A stretch of 20,710 nt of DNA from an uncultured Shinella sp. (GCF_946479415.1 NZ_CAMLFY010000078.1:1-20710); one strand, 5' to 3'. Shown: positions 1 to 7,354, counted from the first letter of the stretch. Numbers and translations are program-made. Notes: a model not told the origin generated them from the sequence alone.

Positions 1-2
1 CG

Positions 3-245
3 CCGATCGCCTGCGATTCGGGCACGCTGCGGGGCAGGCGCTGCATCTGGGGCGGGCGAAAGCGCGTACGCGATGCGCTCTACATGGCAGCTCTCGCCGC
101 CTGCCGATCCGGCCCGTTCCAGGCCGTCTCCAAAGCCATGCGCGACAGGGGTAAACCGGCCAAGCGCGTCATCATCGCCATCGCACGCCGTCTCCTCGTC
201 GCTCTCAATGCCGCCATAAGGGACAACAAGCCATTCAACCCTTGA
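3..245 (+). CDS. IS110-family transposase, C-terminal end (truncated by window edge)
   Basis: Only the last 80 codons are present, read in the frame that ends with TGA at 243-245. The translation begins PIACDSGTLRGRRCIWGG and ends RDNKPFNP. This is the typical end of the Transposase_20 (IS116/IS110/IS902) domain: a GxRxxRxALYMAAL helix, then a GKP-basic stretch, then a LLxxLNAxxRDxxP tail. Enzymes of this family are DEDD-type recombinases with a C-terminal serine-containing domain, and known members act with an element-encoded guide RNA. The N-terminal catalytic part lies outside the window, so I cannot tell whether the gene is intact. No inverted terminal repeats were sought because this family usually lacks them. 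Confidence 0.85.
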   Translation, partial: PIACDSGTLRGRRCIWGGRKRVRDALYMAALAACRSGPFQAVSKAMRDRGKPAKRVIIAIARRLLVALNAAIRDNKPFNP

Positions 246-262
246 CACGAACAACACAATTG

Positions 263-335
263 CTCGGGCTTGACCCGAGGACCCATGCCCCAGGCAGGGC
301 AGTGCGGAGGCGTGGATCCTCGGGTCAAGCCCGAG
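263..335. repeat. Long imperfect palindrome (REP-like intergenic repeat)
   Basis: Arm 263-281 (CTCGGGCTTGACCCGAGGA) is the exact reverse complement of 317-335. Pairing continues inward with a few G-U or mismatched positions (CATGCC against GGCGTG), so the whole 73 bp can fold into one long hairpin. Each arm also contains its own short palindrome (CTCGGG...CCCGAG). Sequences of the type CCTCGGGTCAAGCCCGAGGATGACG recur in alphaproteobacterial intergenic DNA (from memory, not searched). It starts 17 bp after the transposase stop. It could be an independent repeat or lie in the end of the insertion element. Confidence 0.75.
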
Positions 336-433
336 GATGACGTCGTGGGGAGGAGAGGCCGAGTATTATTGGCTTAAGTGCAGCCCGTTTAAAGTGCCAC
401 ACTCCCAACGCGCAGACGCTCTCGCAACCACCG

Positions 434-1687
434 TCACGCGATGAAACGCTCCGGGCGATACGGTCCGATATTGATCACCGTGCGCTCGCCCAGCATCTTT
501 TCCGCCAGCACGCGGCCGGTGATGGGGCCGAGGGTCATGCCGTGGTGGGCGTGGCCGAAGGCGAACCAGAGGCCGGAGTGGCGGGGGGCCTTGCCGATGA
601 CGGGCATCATGTCGGGCGTGCAGGGGCGGCAGCCCATCCACGGCTCTTCATCGCGGCGCTCGGCGAGCGGGAAGAATTCGCGCGCCACCTTTTCGGCCCG
701 GCGCAGCTGCACCGGGGTCTTGCGCGTGTCGCGCTTGGCGAATTCGGCACCGGTCGTCAGGCGGATGCCGCGCTGCATCGGCGCCAGGAAGTAGCCGCGC
801 TCGGCATCGAGCACCCAGTTGTTGAGCTTCGCACCCTCTTCGGCGCCGTAATGCATATGGTAGCCGCGCTTGACGGCAAGCGGGAAGCGGTAGCCGAGCT
901 TGCGTGTCACCGTATCGGCCCAGGGGCCGAGCGCCACGACGACTTCCTTGCCTTCGAGCGGTCCTTCCGGTGTGGCGATGCGCCAGCCCTCCCCTTCCAG
1001 CACATGTTCGATGGTCGCGGCATCACCCGACTTCAATTCGCCGCCGAGCGACTGGAAATAGGCGAGATAGCGCTTCATCAGGCTTTGCGGGTCGAGGATC
1101 GACCACGGATCGGTCCAGCGCAGGCCGCCGGTCAGGTCCGCGCGGATGGAGGGTTCCATCTGCGCCACTTCCGCCGTCGTCAGCTTCTGATGGTTGACGC
1201 CGAAATTCGCCGAGAGCTTCTCAGCCTCGGCGTAAGCCGCATCCCGCGCCTTCTCCGAGCGGAACACCTTCATCCAGCCGTCCTTGCGGATGAGATCTTC
1301 CGCACCGGAGGCGGTGATCAGGTCGGCATGCTCGGAAATCGAGTTCTCGATGAGCGGCGCATAGAGATGGGCGATGCTCTGGTGCTGGCGGAAACCGGAA
1401 TGCCACCAGTAACGGGCGAGGAAGGGAATGATGCCGGGGATCGCGGAGGGGTGGTAATGCGCGTCGATCGTGTTGTTCAGCGCATAGCGGAACAGCGCGC
1501 CGAAATCGTGCGGGAAGCCATAGGGAAAGACGCCTTCGCGCTGGATGAGGCCAGCGTTGCCGTAAGATGTCTCTTCGGCCGCACCGCGCCGGTCGACAAG
1601 CACCACCGACTTGCCGCGCCGCGCCAGATGGATGGCGGTCGAAATGCCGATCACGCCGGCGCCGAGAACTATGACATCCGTCTTCAT
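434..1687 (-). CDS. FAD-dependent oxidoreductase, D-amino-acid dehydrogenase (DadA)-like
   Basis: This is a 417-residue member of the DAO family (glycine/D-amino acid oxidase fold). The N terminus MKTDVIVLGAGVIG carries the Rossmann GxGxxG (residues 9-14), followed by ETSYGNAG (39-46), the pattern seen in DadA-type enzymes near the flavin. The C-terminal part has WMGCRPCTPDMMPVIG and FAFGHAHHGMTLGP, the second FAD-contacting region of this family. Such enzymes oxidise D-amino acids (or hydroxyproline epimers) to 2-oxo acids and pass electrons to the respiratory chain. The exact substrate is not readable. In-frame ATG codons at 1708 and 1699 would add seven or four residues. I prefer 1687 because the family starts just before the dinucleotide fold and a GGGGCAG stretch lies a few bases upstream. 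The gene is divergent from the MOSC gene, with nothing obvious linking the two. Confidence 0.85.
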   Translation of the reverse strand: MKTDVIVLGAGVIGISTAIHLARRGKSVVLVDRRGAAEETSYGNAGLIQREGVFPYGFPHDFGALFRYALNNTIDAHYHPSAIPGIIPFLARYWWHSGFRQHQSIAHLYAPLIENSISEHADLITASGAEDLIRKDGWMKVFRSEKARDAAYAEAEKLSANFGVNHQKLTTAEVAQMEPSIRADLTGGLRWTDPWSILDPQSLMKRYLAYFQSLGGELKSGDAATIEHVLEGEGWRIATPEGPLEGKEVVVALGPWADTVTRKLGYRFPLAVKRGYHMHYGAEEGAKLNNWVLDAERGYFLAPMQRGIRLTTGAEFAKRDTRKTPVQLRRAEKVAREFFPLAERRDEEPWMGCRPCTPDMMPVIGKAPRHSGLWFAFGHAHHGMTLGPITGRVLAEKMLGERTVINIGPYRPERFIA

Positions 1688-1849
1688 GTGCTGCCCCATA
1701 TTCCACATTCACATGCCGTGATCCATTGCATGGCCCGAATAGCGGATGCAAGACGCCTGCTTGCGTCAAAGCGCCATGAAGGAAGAGAGATCGACAGTCC
1801 GCAGCCACACGGCTAGCTTCACGCTGCCATGGACAGGGAAGAAAGCGGC

Positions 1850-2566
1850 ATGCAGCTCGGGACCGTGCGGGAACTCTGGCGCTATCCGGTCAGCTCGTTG
1901 ACCGGCGAACAGCGCGATGCCGTCGATCTCGACGAGACCGGCGTTGCCGGCGACCGGCAATGGGGCCTGTTTGATGCCGGAAGCGCGGATGTCGCGGCAC
2001 CCGAGAGCGAGCGCCGCTGGCGGCCCGTGCCGGGGCTGCGGTCGAGAATGACAGTCGAGGGGCCGCAGATCAGCCGCGATGGCGCCGTCTGGCATGCCGT
2101 ACCCTCCCCGGATGCCGACAGGGTCGCGTCGGAACATCTGGACTTCCCGGTGCGCTTCCGGCGCTTCGGCGCGATGGATGCGGCACCGCGCTACGATCGC
2201 GGTCCCCTGCATATCCTGACGACCGGGTCGCTTGCCCGCCTGCAGGCGCTTCTGCCGTCGGCGGTCATCGACACGAGGCGCTTCCGGCCGAATATCCTCG
2301 TCGAGACCGATGCGGGCGACGACGACTTCGTCGAACAGCGCTTCATCGGAAAGCGGCTGACCATCGGAAACGCTGTCGTCGAAATCACCGAAGCCTGCAC
2401 GCGCTGCGCCTTCACCGCACTCGGGCAGCCGGACCTTCCCTTCGACAAGGATGTGCTGCATGCCATCGCCAAACATGGCGGCGGCGGCTTCGGCGTGCTG
2501 GCGAAGGTTGTCCTGACGGGCCGGATCGCCGCCGGCGACGCCGTCAACGTCGAACAGGCCTACTGA
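1850..2566 (+). CDS. MOSC-domain protein (molybdenum-cofactor-sulfurase C-terminal type)
   Basis: This is a 238-residue protein with an N-terminal MOSC_N beta-barrel (residues 1-70, RYPVSSLTGE at 11-20 and GVAGDRQWGL at 31-40) and a C-terminal MOSC domain (about 110-235). RFRPNI (144-149) and the cysteine pair in EACTRCAFT (C183, C186) match the conserved family positions. The cysteine is thought to carry sulfur or contact molybdenum cofactor. Relatives include YcbX and the eukaryotic mARC amidoxime reductases. The ATG at 1829 would add seven residues. The ATG at 1850 is preferred because AGGGAAG sits about eight bases upstream and the family motif starts immediately. The 3' end overlaps the convergent regulator gene by seven bases. 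Detoxification of hydroxylated bases is possible by homology but unproven. Confidence 0.85.
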   Translation: MQLGTVRELWRYPVSSLTGEQRDAVDLDETGVAGDRQWGLFDAGSADVAAPESERRWRPVPGLRSRMTVEGPQISRDGAVWHAVPSPDADRVASEHLDFPVRFRRFGAMDAAPRYDRGPLHILTTGSLARLQALLPSAVIDTRRFRPNILVETDAGDDDFVEQRFIGKRLTIGNAVVEITEACTRCAFTALGQPDLPFDKDVLHAIAKHGGGGFGVLAKVVLTGRIAAGDAVNVEQAY

Positions 2567-3255
2567 CCGGCCAGCCGCAGCAGGTTTTCGATGGCGGAGC
2601 GTTCGAAACCGCCGATGCCTTCGGAAATATCGGCCTTGATGGCCGCCGCCACCGCATCCTCGTCACGCTTGCGCAGGGCGGCGATCGCCTCCTGATGGCG
2701 ATCGACGAAATAGAGCTGGGCGACATGCTCCATGGCGATGCCGAGGAAGGGGCCGAGCTGGAGCCAGATGCTCTCCACCATCGGCATGATCACCTGCTCG
2801 GGATTGGCGGAATAGAGCGTGCGATGGAATTCCTGGTTCAGGAGCAGCGCGGCCGCATTGTCCTTGCGCGCGATCGCCTCGTCCTGCGCCCGGTCGACCT
2901 CCTCGAGCCTGTCGATACAGCGCTCTGTGATATGCGGCACAGCGCGGCGGGCGGCGTGCTGCTCCAGCACGGAGCGCAGCGAGACCAGCTCGCTGAACCG
3001 ATCGGCCGTCATGCGCGGCACCATGATGCGCCTGTTGTCGAGCACCCGCAGCGCCCCTTCCGAGGACAGGCGGCGCAACGCCTCGCGCACCGGCGTGGGG
3101 CTACTCTCCATCGCCTCGGCAATGCCGCGGATGGTCAACGATTCGCCCGGCCGGATCGAGCCGACCATGATGGCCTGGCGCAGGCGCCGATGCGCATATT
3201 CATGCGTTGTCATGCCGTCCGGACGGTCCAGACGTTCCAGCGCCAGATTGCCCAA
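2560..3255 (-). CDS. GntR-family regulator, FadR/FCD subfamily
   Basis: This is a 231-residue DNA-binding regulator. A winged helix-turn-helix occupies residues about 16-80 (LTIRGIAEAM, then SSPTPVREALRRLSSEGAL with the recognition helix). An all-helical FCD ligand-binding domain follows (about 85-220), with the family's EFHRTLY segment (H144) and RHQEAI (H187), which often contribute to a metal or carboxylate site. The start is a TTG at 3255: AGGAGGA lies six or seven bases upstream, which is ideal spacing. A later in-frame ATG (3213) lacks a clear ribosome site but would keep the whole HTH. The gene diverges from puuA and probably represses puuAB through sites in the shared intergenic DNA, responding to a polyamine-derived acid. 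The effector is unknown. E. coli uses the unrelated PuuR for this role. Confidence 0.9.
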   Translation of the reverse strand: MGNLALERLDRPDGMTTHEYAHRRLRQAIMVGSIRPGESLTIRGIAEAMESSPTPVREALRRLSSEGALRVLDNRRIMVPRMTADRFSELVSLRSVLEQHAARRAVPHITERCIDRLEEVDRAQDEAIARKDNAAALLLNQEFHRTLYSANPEQVIMPMVESIWLQLGPFLGIAMEHVAQLYFVDRHQEAIAALRKRDEDAVAAAIKADISEGIGGFERSAIENLLRLAGQ

Positions 3256-3260
3256 TCCAT
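3210..3260 (-). other. Possible 16-codon Trp-rich leader frame overlapping the gntR start
   Basis: An ATG at 3260-3258 directly follows AGGAGGA and opens a frame different from the regulator's. It reads MDWAIWRWNVWTVRTA and stops at TGA 3212-3210. That stop overlaps an in-frame ATG of the regulator (3213) as ATGA, a classical coupling arrangement. Against it, the Shine-Dalgarno spacing to this ATG is only about two bases, whereas it is ideal for the TTG start, so the frame may be a coincidence. Confidence 0.2.
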
Positions 3261-3267
3261 TCCTCCT

Positions 3268-3307
3268 GTGACAGGCTGTTCGTTGCGAACCTATCCCTCG
3301 TGACAGG
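3268..3307. promoter_or_regulatory. Candidate operator: direct repeats flanking a short palindrome
   Basis: GTGACAGG occurs at 3268-3275 and again at 3300-3307, 32 bp apart (about three helical turns). Between them lies the perfect 5-3-5 palindrome GTTCG-TTG-CGAAC (3278-3290). The block lies just upstream of the regulator gene and of the likely puuA promoter. It would suit autoregulation or activation. No binding data can be inferred from sequence alone. Confidence 0.4.
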
Positions 3308-3317
3308 TTCTAGCAGC

Positions 3318-3346
3318 TTGACCCACGACAAGAAAGTGTGCATATT
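3318..3346 (+). promoter_or_regulatory. Likely sigma-70 promoter of puuAB
   Basis: TTGACC (3318-3323) and CATATT (3341-3346) are separated by 17 bp and match the -35 and -10 consensus at five and four of six positions. The predicted start of transcription is near 3353, about 40 bases before the puuA start codon, directly at the palindrome starting at 3354. Confidence 0.5.
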
Positions 3347-3352
3347 TTCAAA

Positions 3353-3379
3353 ATGTGATCACAAAAATAATTATGTGAT
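3353..3379. promoter_or_regulatory. Candidate GntR operator downstream of the puuAB promoter
   Basis: TGTGATCACA (3354-3363) is a perfect 10 bp palindrome. The half-site ATGTGAT (3353-3359) recurs at 3373-3379, exactly 20 bp (two helical turns) further on and just before the puuA ribosome site GGGAAGGGA. The position at and after the predicted transcription start fits repression. GT...AC-type palindromes are usual for FCD regulators, so the neighbouring GntR protein is the natural binder; this is inference. Confidence 0.5.
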
Positions 3380-3392
3380 AGGGAAGGGACCC

Positions 3393-4742
3393 ATGGCTCT
3401 GAGCGAAGATTCCGAGTGGCTGATCAGCGCCGATGGCGTGGAAAGCATTCAAGCCGTCGTCTGCGACCTGAACGGCATCCTGCGCGGCAAGCGCGTGCCC
3501 GTCGGGCAGGCGGAAAAGGTGCTGAAGGGCGGCATCCGCATGCCGCTGTCCATCGTCGGCGTCGACGTCTGGGGCGAGGATATCGTCGGCTCGAGCCACG
3601 TCTTCGCGTCCGGCGACATGGACGGCATCTGCGCCGCGACGGGGCGCGGTGCGCTCCCGGTCAGCTGGACGCTGAAACCATCCGCCGTCGTGCCGCTCTG
3701 GCTGTTCAAGGAAAGCGGCGAGCCGTTCCTCGCCGATCCGCGCCAGGCGCTCGCCAATATCGTGCGCCAGTACCACGAAATGGGCCTCAAGCCCGTCGTC
3801 GCCTCCGAGATGGAGTTCTATCTGATCGACGCCGAGCCCGACCACGCCCAGCCGCCGATCTCGCCCTATACCGGCAAGCGGCTCGATTCCGACGCCATCC
3901 TCTCCATCGACGAGCTGGACGATTTCGGCCAGTTCTTCTCGGACGTCTATGCGGAATGCGAGCGGCAGAACGTGCCGGCAGATTCGGCCGTCGCCGAAAA
4001 CGGCATCGGTCAGTTCGAGATCAACCTCATGCATTCGGACGATCCGTTGAAGGCGGCCGACGACGCGCTGTTCTTCAAGCGCATCGTCAAGGGTATCGCC
4101 CGCAAGCACGGCTTTGCCGCCACCTTCATGGCAAAACCCTACGGCATGCGCTCGGGCAGCGGCATGCACATGCATTTCAGCCTGGTCGACGAAGAGGGCA
4201 ACAACGTCTTCGACGACGGCACGGCCGAAGGCTCCGACATCATGAAACACGCCGTCGCGGGCCTGACGCGCGGCATGGCGGAATCGACGCTGCTCTTTGC
4301 GCCGCATTTCAACTCCTACCGCCGCCTGCGCCCCGATACGCATGCCCCGACCTCCGTCTCCTGGGGCTACGAGAACCGCACGGCCGCCATCCGCATTCCC
4401 GGCGGCAGCAACAAGGCCCGGCGCATCGAGCACCGCGTCGCCGGTGCCGATGCTAATCCCTATCTCGTCATGGCCGCCATCCTCGGCGCCGCTCTCGTCG
4501 GCATCCGCAACAAGTGGGAGCCGCCCGCACCGGTCTCGGGCCGGGCTTATCTCTCGCAACTGCCGCGCATCCCCTCCGAATGGGGCTCTGCCGTCACCGC
4601 CTTCGAGAACGGCCCGATCGTTTCGGAAATCTTCGACGCGGATCTCCGCTCCATGCTGATCGCCTGCAAGCGGCAGGAACTCGCCGGTTTCGCCGAACAG
4701 GTGACCGACTTCGAATTCAGCGCCTACCTGGAAATCGTCTGA
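3393..4742 (+). CDS. puuA: Gamma-glutamylputrescine synthetase (glutamine-synthetase family)
   Basis: This 449-residue GS-fold ligase would join glutamate to putrescine with ATP, the first step of the Puu polyamine pathway in the cytoplasm. Visible GS landmarks are the metal-site glutamates in SEMEFYL (138-144) and ENGIGQFEIN (202-211), GSGMHMHFSL (255-264) with the glutamate-binding histidine, NRTAAIRIP (328-336) and RRIEHRVAGADANPYL (343-358). Length and the absence of an adenylylation-type C-terminal loop fit PuuA/GlnA3-type enzymes rather than housekeeping GlnA. ATG 3393 follows GGGAAGGGA at good spacing. A longer in-frame opening upstream would run through the promoter. The stop codon overlaps the start of the next gene (TGATG), so the two are translationally coupled. 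Specificity for putrescine rather than another amine is inferred from the puuB neighbour. Confidence 0.88.
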   Translation: MALSEDSEWLISADGVESIQAVVCDLNGILRGKRVPVGQAEKVLKGGIRMPLSIVGVDVWGEDIVGSSHVFASGDMDGICAATGRGALPVSWTLKPSAVVPLWLFKESGEPFLADPRQALANIVRQYHEMGLKPVVASEMEFYLIDAEPDHAQPPISPYTGKRLDSDAILSIDELDDFGQFFSDVYAECERQNVPADSAVAENGIGQFEINLMHSDDPLKAADDALFFKRIVKGIARKHGFAATFMAKPYGMRSGSGMHMHFSLVDEEGNNVFDDGTAEGSDIMKHAVAGLTRGMAESTLLFAPHFNSYRRLRPDTHAPTSVSWGYENRTAAIRIPGGSNKARRIEHRVAGADANPYLVMAAILGAALVGIRNKWEPPAPVSGRAYLSQLPRIPSEWGSAVTAFENGPIVSEIFDADLRSMLIACKRQELAGFAEQVTDFEFSAYLEIV

Positions 4743-6046
4743 TGGCCAACACCCAGTCCTATGCCGGCAACGGCGAATATCCCGACAGCTATTACGCAGC
4801 TTCGCGCAACATCATCCGCACGCCGAAAGTGCTGGAAGGTGCCGTAACGGCCGACGTCGCCGTGCTCGGCGCCGGCTATTCCGGCCTGTCCACCGCCATC
4901 CACCTTGCCGAAAAGGGCTACAAGGTGGTGATGGTCGAGGGTGCCGGCATCGGCTGGGGCGCATCGGGCCGCAATGGCGGCCAGGTCGTCAACGGCCTGA
5001 ATGCCAGCCTCGACACGATCAAGCGTCGCTACGGCGATCAGGCCGGCGCCTTCGTCGGCGGCCTCGTGCAGGAAGGCGGCAAGATCATCCGCCGGCTCGT
5101 CTCGCAGTACAACATCGATTGCGACCTGAAACCCGGCAATATCTACGCCGCCTATACGCCCGCCCATATGAAGGAGCTGGAGCACAAGAAGGCGCTGTGG
5201 AAGAGCTACGGCATGGACGACCACCAGATGCTGGACAAGGCGGCAATCCAGAAGCTGGTGAAGACCGATGCCTATATCGGCGGCATGCTGGACACGACCG
5301 GCGGCCACATGCACCCACTCAACCTGACGCTCGGCGAGGCCGCGGCACTCGAATCGCTCGGCGGCGTGATCTATGAGCAGTCGCCGGTCATCCGCGTCGA
5401 GCACGATGCCGAAAAGCCGGTCATCCACACGGCCAAGGGCCGGGTGACGGCCAACACCGCCGTCATCTGCGGCAATGCCTATCTCGGCCATGTCGTGCCG
5501 AAGCTCGTGTCGCGCGTCATGCCGGTCTCGACCCAGATGGTGGCGACCGAACCGCTCGGCGACCGCGCCGATGCGCTGATCCCGAGCGACATGTGCGTCG
5601 AGGACGTGCGCTACATTCTCGATTACTTCCGCCTGTCGGCCGACAAGCGCATGATCTTCGGCGGCGGCACCGTCTATGGCGGCACCGACCCGGCCGATGT
5701 GCGCGCAAAAATCCGCCCGAACCTCGAAAAGGTCTTCCCGTCGCTGAAGGGCGTAAAGATCGACTATGCCTGGAGCGGCAATTTCGCGCTGTCCTTCTCG
5801 CGCGTGCCGCAGATGGGCAAGATCGGCAAGAACACCTATTTCGCCCATGGCTACAGCGGCCACGGCGTCACCGGCTCGCATCTCTTCGGCAAGATCCTGA
5901 GCGAAGCGATCCACGGCGACCTCTCGCGCTTCAGCCAGTTCGAGAAACTGCCCTGGATCCCCTTCCCCGGCGGCCGCATGTTCCGCGCCCAGTACTCGAC
6001 CATCGGCTCCTGGTGGTACCAGTTCAAGGACGCCTTCGGCCTCTGA
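4742..6046 (+). CDS. puuB: Gamma-glutamylputrescine oxidase (FAD, DAO family)
   Basis: This 434-residue flavoprotein is predicted to oxidise gamma-glutamylputrescine to the aminoaldehyde, releasing ammonia and H2O2. The N-terminal region EYPDSYYAAS is typical of PuuB/OrdL proteins and precedes the Rossmann motif GAGYSG (43-48). GWGASGRNGGQV (71-82) is the flavin-binding signature shared by OrdL/PuuB-type oxidases. GYSGHGVTGSHLFGKI near the end is the second FAD contact. The start codon shares one base with the puuA stop, giving a tight two-gene operon. The next enzymes of the route (aldehyde dehydrogenase PuuC and hydrolase PuuD) are not in the window, so they must lie elsewhere if the route is complete. 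Confidence 0.88.
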   Translation: MANTQSYAGNGEYPDSYYAASRNIIRTPKVLEGAVTADVAVLGAGYSGLSTAIHLAEKGYKVVMVEGAGIGWGASGRNGGQVVNGLNASLDTIKRRYGDQAGAFVGGLVQEGGKIIRRLVSQYNIDCDLKPGNIYAAYTPAHMKELEHKKALWKSYGMDDHQMLDKAAIQKLVKTDAYIGGMLDTTGGHMHPLNLTLGEAAALESLGGVIYEQSPVIRVEHDAEKPVIHTAKGRVTANTAVICGNAYLGHVVPKLVSRVMPVSTQMVATEPLGDRADALIPSDMCVEDVRYILDYFRLSADKRMIFGGGTVYGGTDPADVRAKIRPNLEKVFPSLKGVKIDYAWSGNFALSFSRVPQMGKIGKNTYFAHGYSGHGVTGSHLFGKILSEAIHGDLSRFSQFEKLPWIPFPGGRMFRAQYSTIGSWWYQFKDAFGL

Positions 6047-6053
6047 GGCCAAC

Positions 6054-6081
6054 AAAAAGCCGGCGGAAACGCCGGCTTTTT
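6054..6081. terminator. Bidirectional rho-independent terminator between puuB and purU
   Basis: AAAAA, then GCCGGCG, GAAA-type loop, CGCCGGC, then TTTTT: a seven-base-pair GC stem with a tetraloop, flanked by A5 and T5 runs. It lies 7 bp after the puuB stop and 18 bp from the purU stop on the opposite strand, so it can serve both. Confidence 0.92.
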
Positions 6082-6099
6082 CATGTCATGCAGCGTCTA

Positions 6100-6984
6100 T
6101 CAGCCCATGCGCTCGGAGGCATAGGAGCCCGGCGACGGCGGGAAGACGATGGTCTTGTTGCCGTTCATGAAGACGCGGTGGTGGATATGGGCGTGCACGG
6201 CGCGGGCGAGCACCTGGCTCTCCACGTCGCGGCCGATCGAGACATAATCCTCCGCCGACTGCGCATGCGTGATGCGCGCAACGTCCTGCTCGATGATCGG
6301 ACCTTCGTCGAGATCCTCGGTGACGTAGTGGGCCGTCGCGCCGATCAGCTTCACACCGCGCTCGAAGGCCTGCTTGTAGGGGTTCGCACCCTTGAACGAC
6401 GGCAGGAACGAGTGGTGGATGTTGATGATGCGGCCCGACATCTTCTTGCAGACGGCATCCGACAGGACCTGCATGTAGCGGGCGAGAACGATGAGCTCGG
6501 CACCCGACTGCTCGACCACGTCCATCAGGCGCGCCTCGGCCTGCGGCTTGTTTTCCTTCGTCACCTTGATGTGGTGGAAGGGGATGTCGTGGTTGACGAT
6601 GACCTTCTGGTAGTCGAAGTGGTTGGAGACGACGCCGACGATCTCGATCGGCAGGGCGCCGATCTTCCAGCGGTAGAGCAGGTCGTTCAGGCAATGGCCG
6701 AAGCGCGACACCATGAGCAGCACCTTCATGCGCTCGTCGCTGTCGTTGAAGCGGTGGGTCATCGCGAATTTCTTGGCGACCGGGGCGAAGCCAGCCTTGA
6801 TGTCCTCTTCCGACACGCCTTCCTGCGACAGGAAGGTCAGACGCATGAAGAACAGGCCCGTCTCCAGGTCGTCGAACTGCGACGAATCCGAGATGTAACA
6901 CCCCTTTTCGGCGAGGTAGCCGGTGATCGCGGCGACGATGCCGCGGGTCGATTGGCAGGATACGGTCAGGACGTGGCTTTTCAT
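6100..6984 (-). CDS. purU: Formyltetrahydrofolate deformylase
   Basis: This 294-residue enzyme hydrolyses 10-formyl-THF to THF and formate, balancing one-carbon units and feeding formate to PurT. An ACT domain spans residues 1-80 (LTVSCQSTRGIVAAITGYLAEKG is its opening). The formyltransferase domain follows (about 86-270), with INIHHSFLPSF (187-197) carrying the Asn-His pair and ATAHYVTEDLDEGPII (216-231) carrying the catalytic Asp. The start at 6984 (MKSHVLTV) is preferred over an in-frame ATG 12 codons earlier because the ACT domain begins at once. The gene is convergent with puuB across a terminator. In many rhizobia purU sits near one-carbon or demethylation genes; here none is visible. 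Confidence 0.93.
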   Translation of the reverse strand: MKSHVLTVSCQSTRGIVAAITGYLAEKGCYISDSSQFDDLETGLFFMRLTFLSQEGVSEEDIKAGFAPVAKKFAMTHRFNDSDERMKVLLMVSRFGHCLNDLLYRWKIGALPIEIVGVVSNHFDYQKVIVNHDIPFHHIKVTKENKPQAEARLMDVVEQSGAELIVLARYMQVLSDAVCKKMSGRIINIHHSFLPSFKGANPYKQAFERGVKLIGATAHYVTEDLDEGPIIEQDVARITHAQSAEDYVSIGRDVESQVLARAVHAHIHHRVFMNGNKTIVFPPSPGSYASERMG

Positions 6985-7354
6985 CTGTTCGTTTCTCGCG
7001 TTCGGCCGATGCGGGGGCAAGCACCGGCGATCCCCTTGTCTGCCGCCGAATTTACGGCTCGGCGCATATTTCAGGCCGCTTGCGCCAGCGCAAGCCCCTG
7101 CAATGACGAGAAGCTACGCCGCCTCTTGCAAGGAATCCCTCCGGTTCGCGACATCCAATGCGTCGAAAATGCCACCAGGGCGCTTCGGAAGGCTCGCGCG
7201 GCGACAAAGATCGCCCGCAATTGACCTGATGTGACGCACAGCAACACGCGATTCTTGCACGAATGCAAGCCACCCCGTTCAAAGGGAAAAATCCCGCTGG
7301 ACACTATTATGGACGCATGTTCTATACAATGGACATATCAGACGGGAGCCGATC
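6985..7354. other. 370 bp intergenic region between purU and the TIM-barrel gene
   Basis: This region contains the divergent starts of purU (minus) and the 7355 gene (plus). Visible structures are a perfect 8-2-8 hairpin GCTTGCGC-CA-GCGCAAGC at 7078-7095, a short GCCG...CGGC palindrome around 7045-7063, and the candidate IclR operator at 7317-7338. I could not recognise a tetrahydrofolate, glycine or other known riboswitch. No convincing small gene was seen. Confidence 0.6.
7317..7338. promoter_or_regulatory. Candidate IclR operator, distal copy
   Basis: The core is ATGTTCTATACAATGGACAT, an imperfect palindrome with ATGT...ACAT ends. It agrees with the element at 16758-16779 in 18 of 22 positions when extended by two bases. 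It lies 17-38 bases before the start codon of the 7355 gene, and its centre contains a -10-like TACAAT. The match puts this lone gene under the same control as the ABC-transporter operon. Confidence 0.6.

Noticed and set aside
1748..1767. Overlapping short inverted repeats GCAAG...CTTGC and GACGC...GCGTC between the DadA-like and MOSC genes
   Set aside because: The arms are only five bases and mutually exclusive, so they are too weak to call an operator.
542..1816. 424-codon plus-strand open frame opposite the DadA-like gene
   Set aside because: It is a mirror of a real gene in GC-rich DNA: composition is Arg/Ala/Gly-rich, no domain is seen, and there is no ribosome site.
3354..3363. TGTGATCACA as a CRP/FNR site
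   Set aside because: A CRP site needs TGTGA and TCACA halves six bases apart. Here they abut, so a GntR-type site is more likely.
3348..4559. 403-codon minus-strand open frame opposite puuA
   Set aside because: The puuA frame has all GS motifs. The opposite frame has no recognisable fold.
4724..6055. 443-codon minus-strand open frame opposite puuB
   Set aside because: It is a shadow of puuB, with low-complexity Asp/Ala/Gly/His-rich composition, and it runs into the terminator.
5593..7224. 543-codon plus-strand open frame spanning puuB end, terminator and purU
   Set aside because: It crosses a strong terminator and lies antisense to purU. No family features.
6985..7300. Possible folate or glycine riboswitch upstream of purU
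   Set aside because: Only a simple 8 bp hairpin (7078-7095) was visible. No conserved riboswitch core could be recognised by eye, though a covariance search has not been run.
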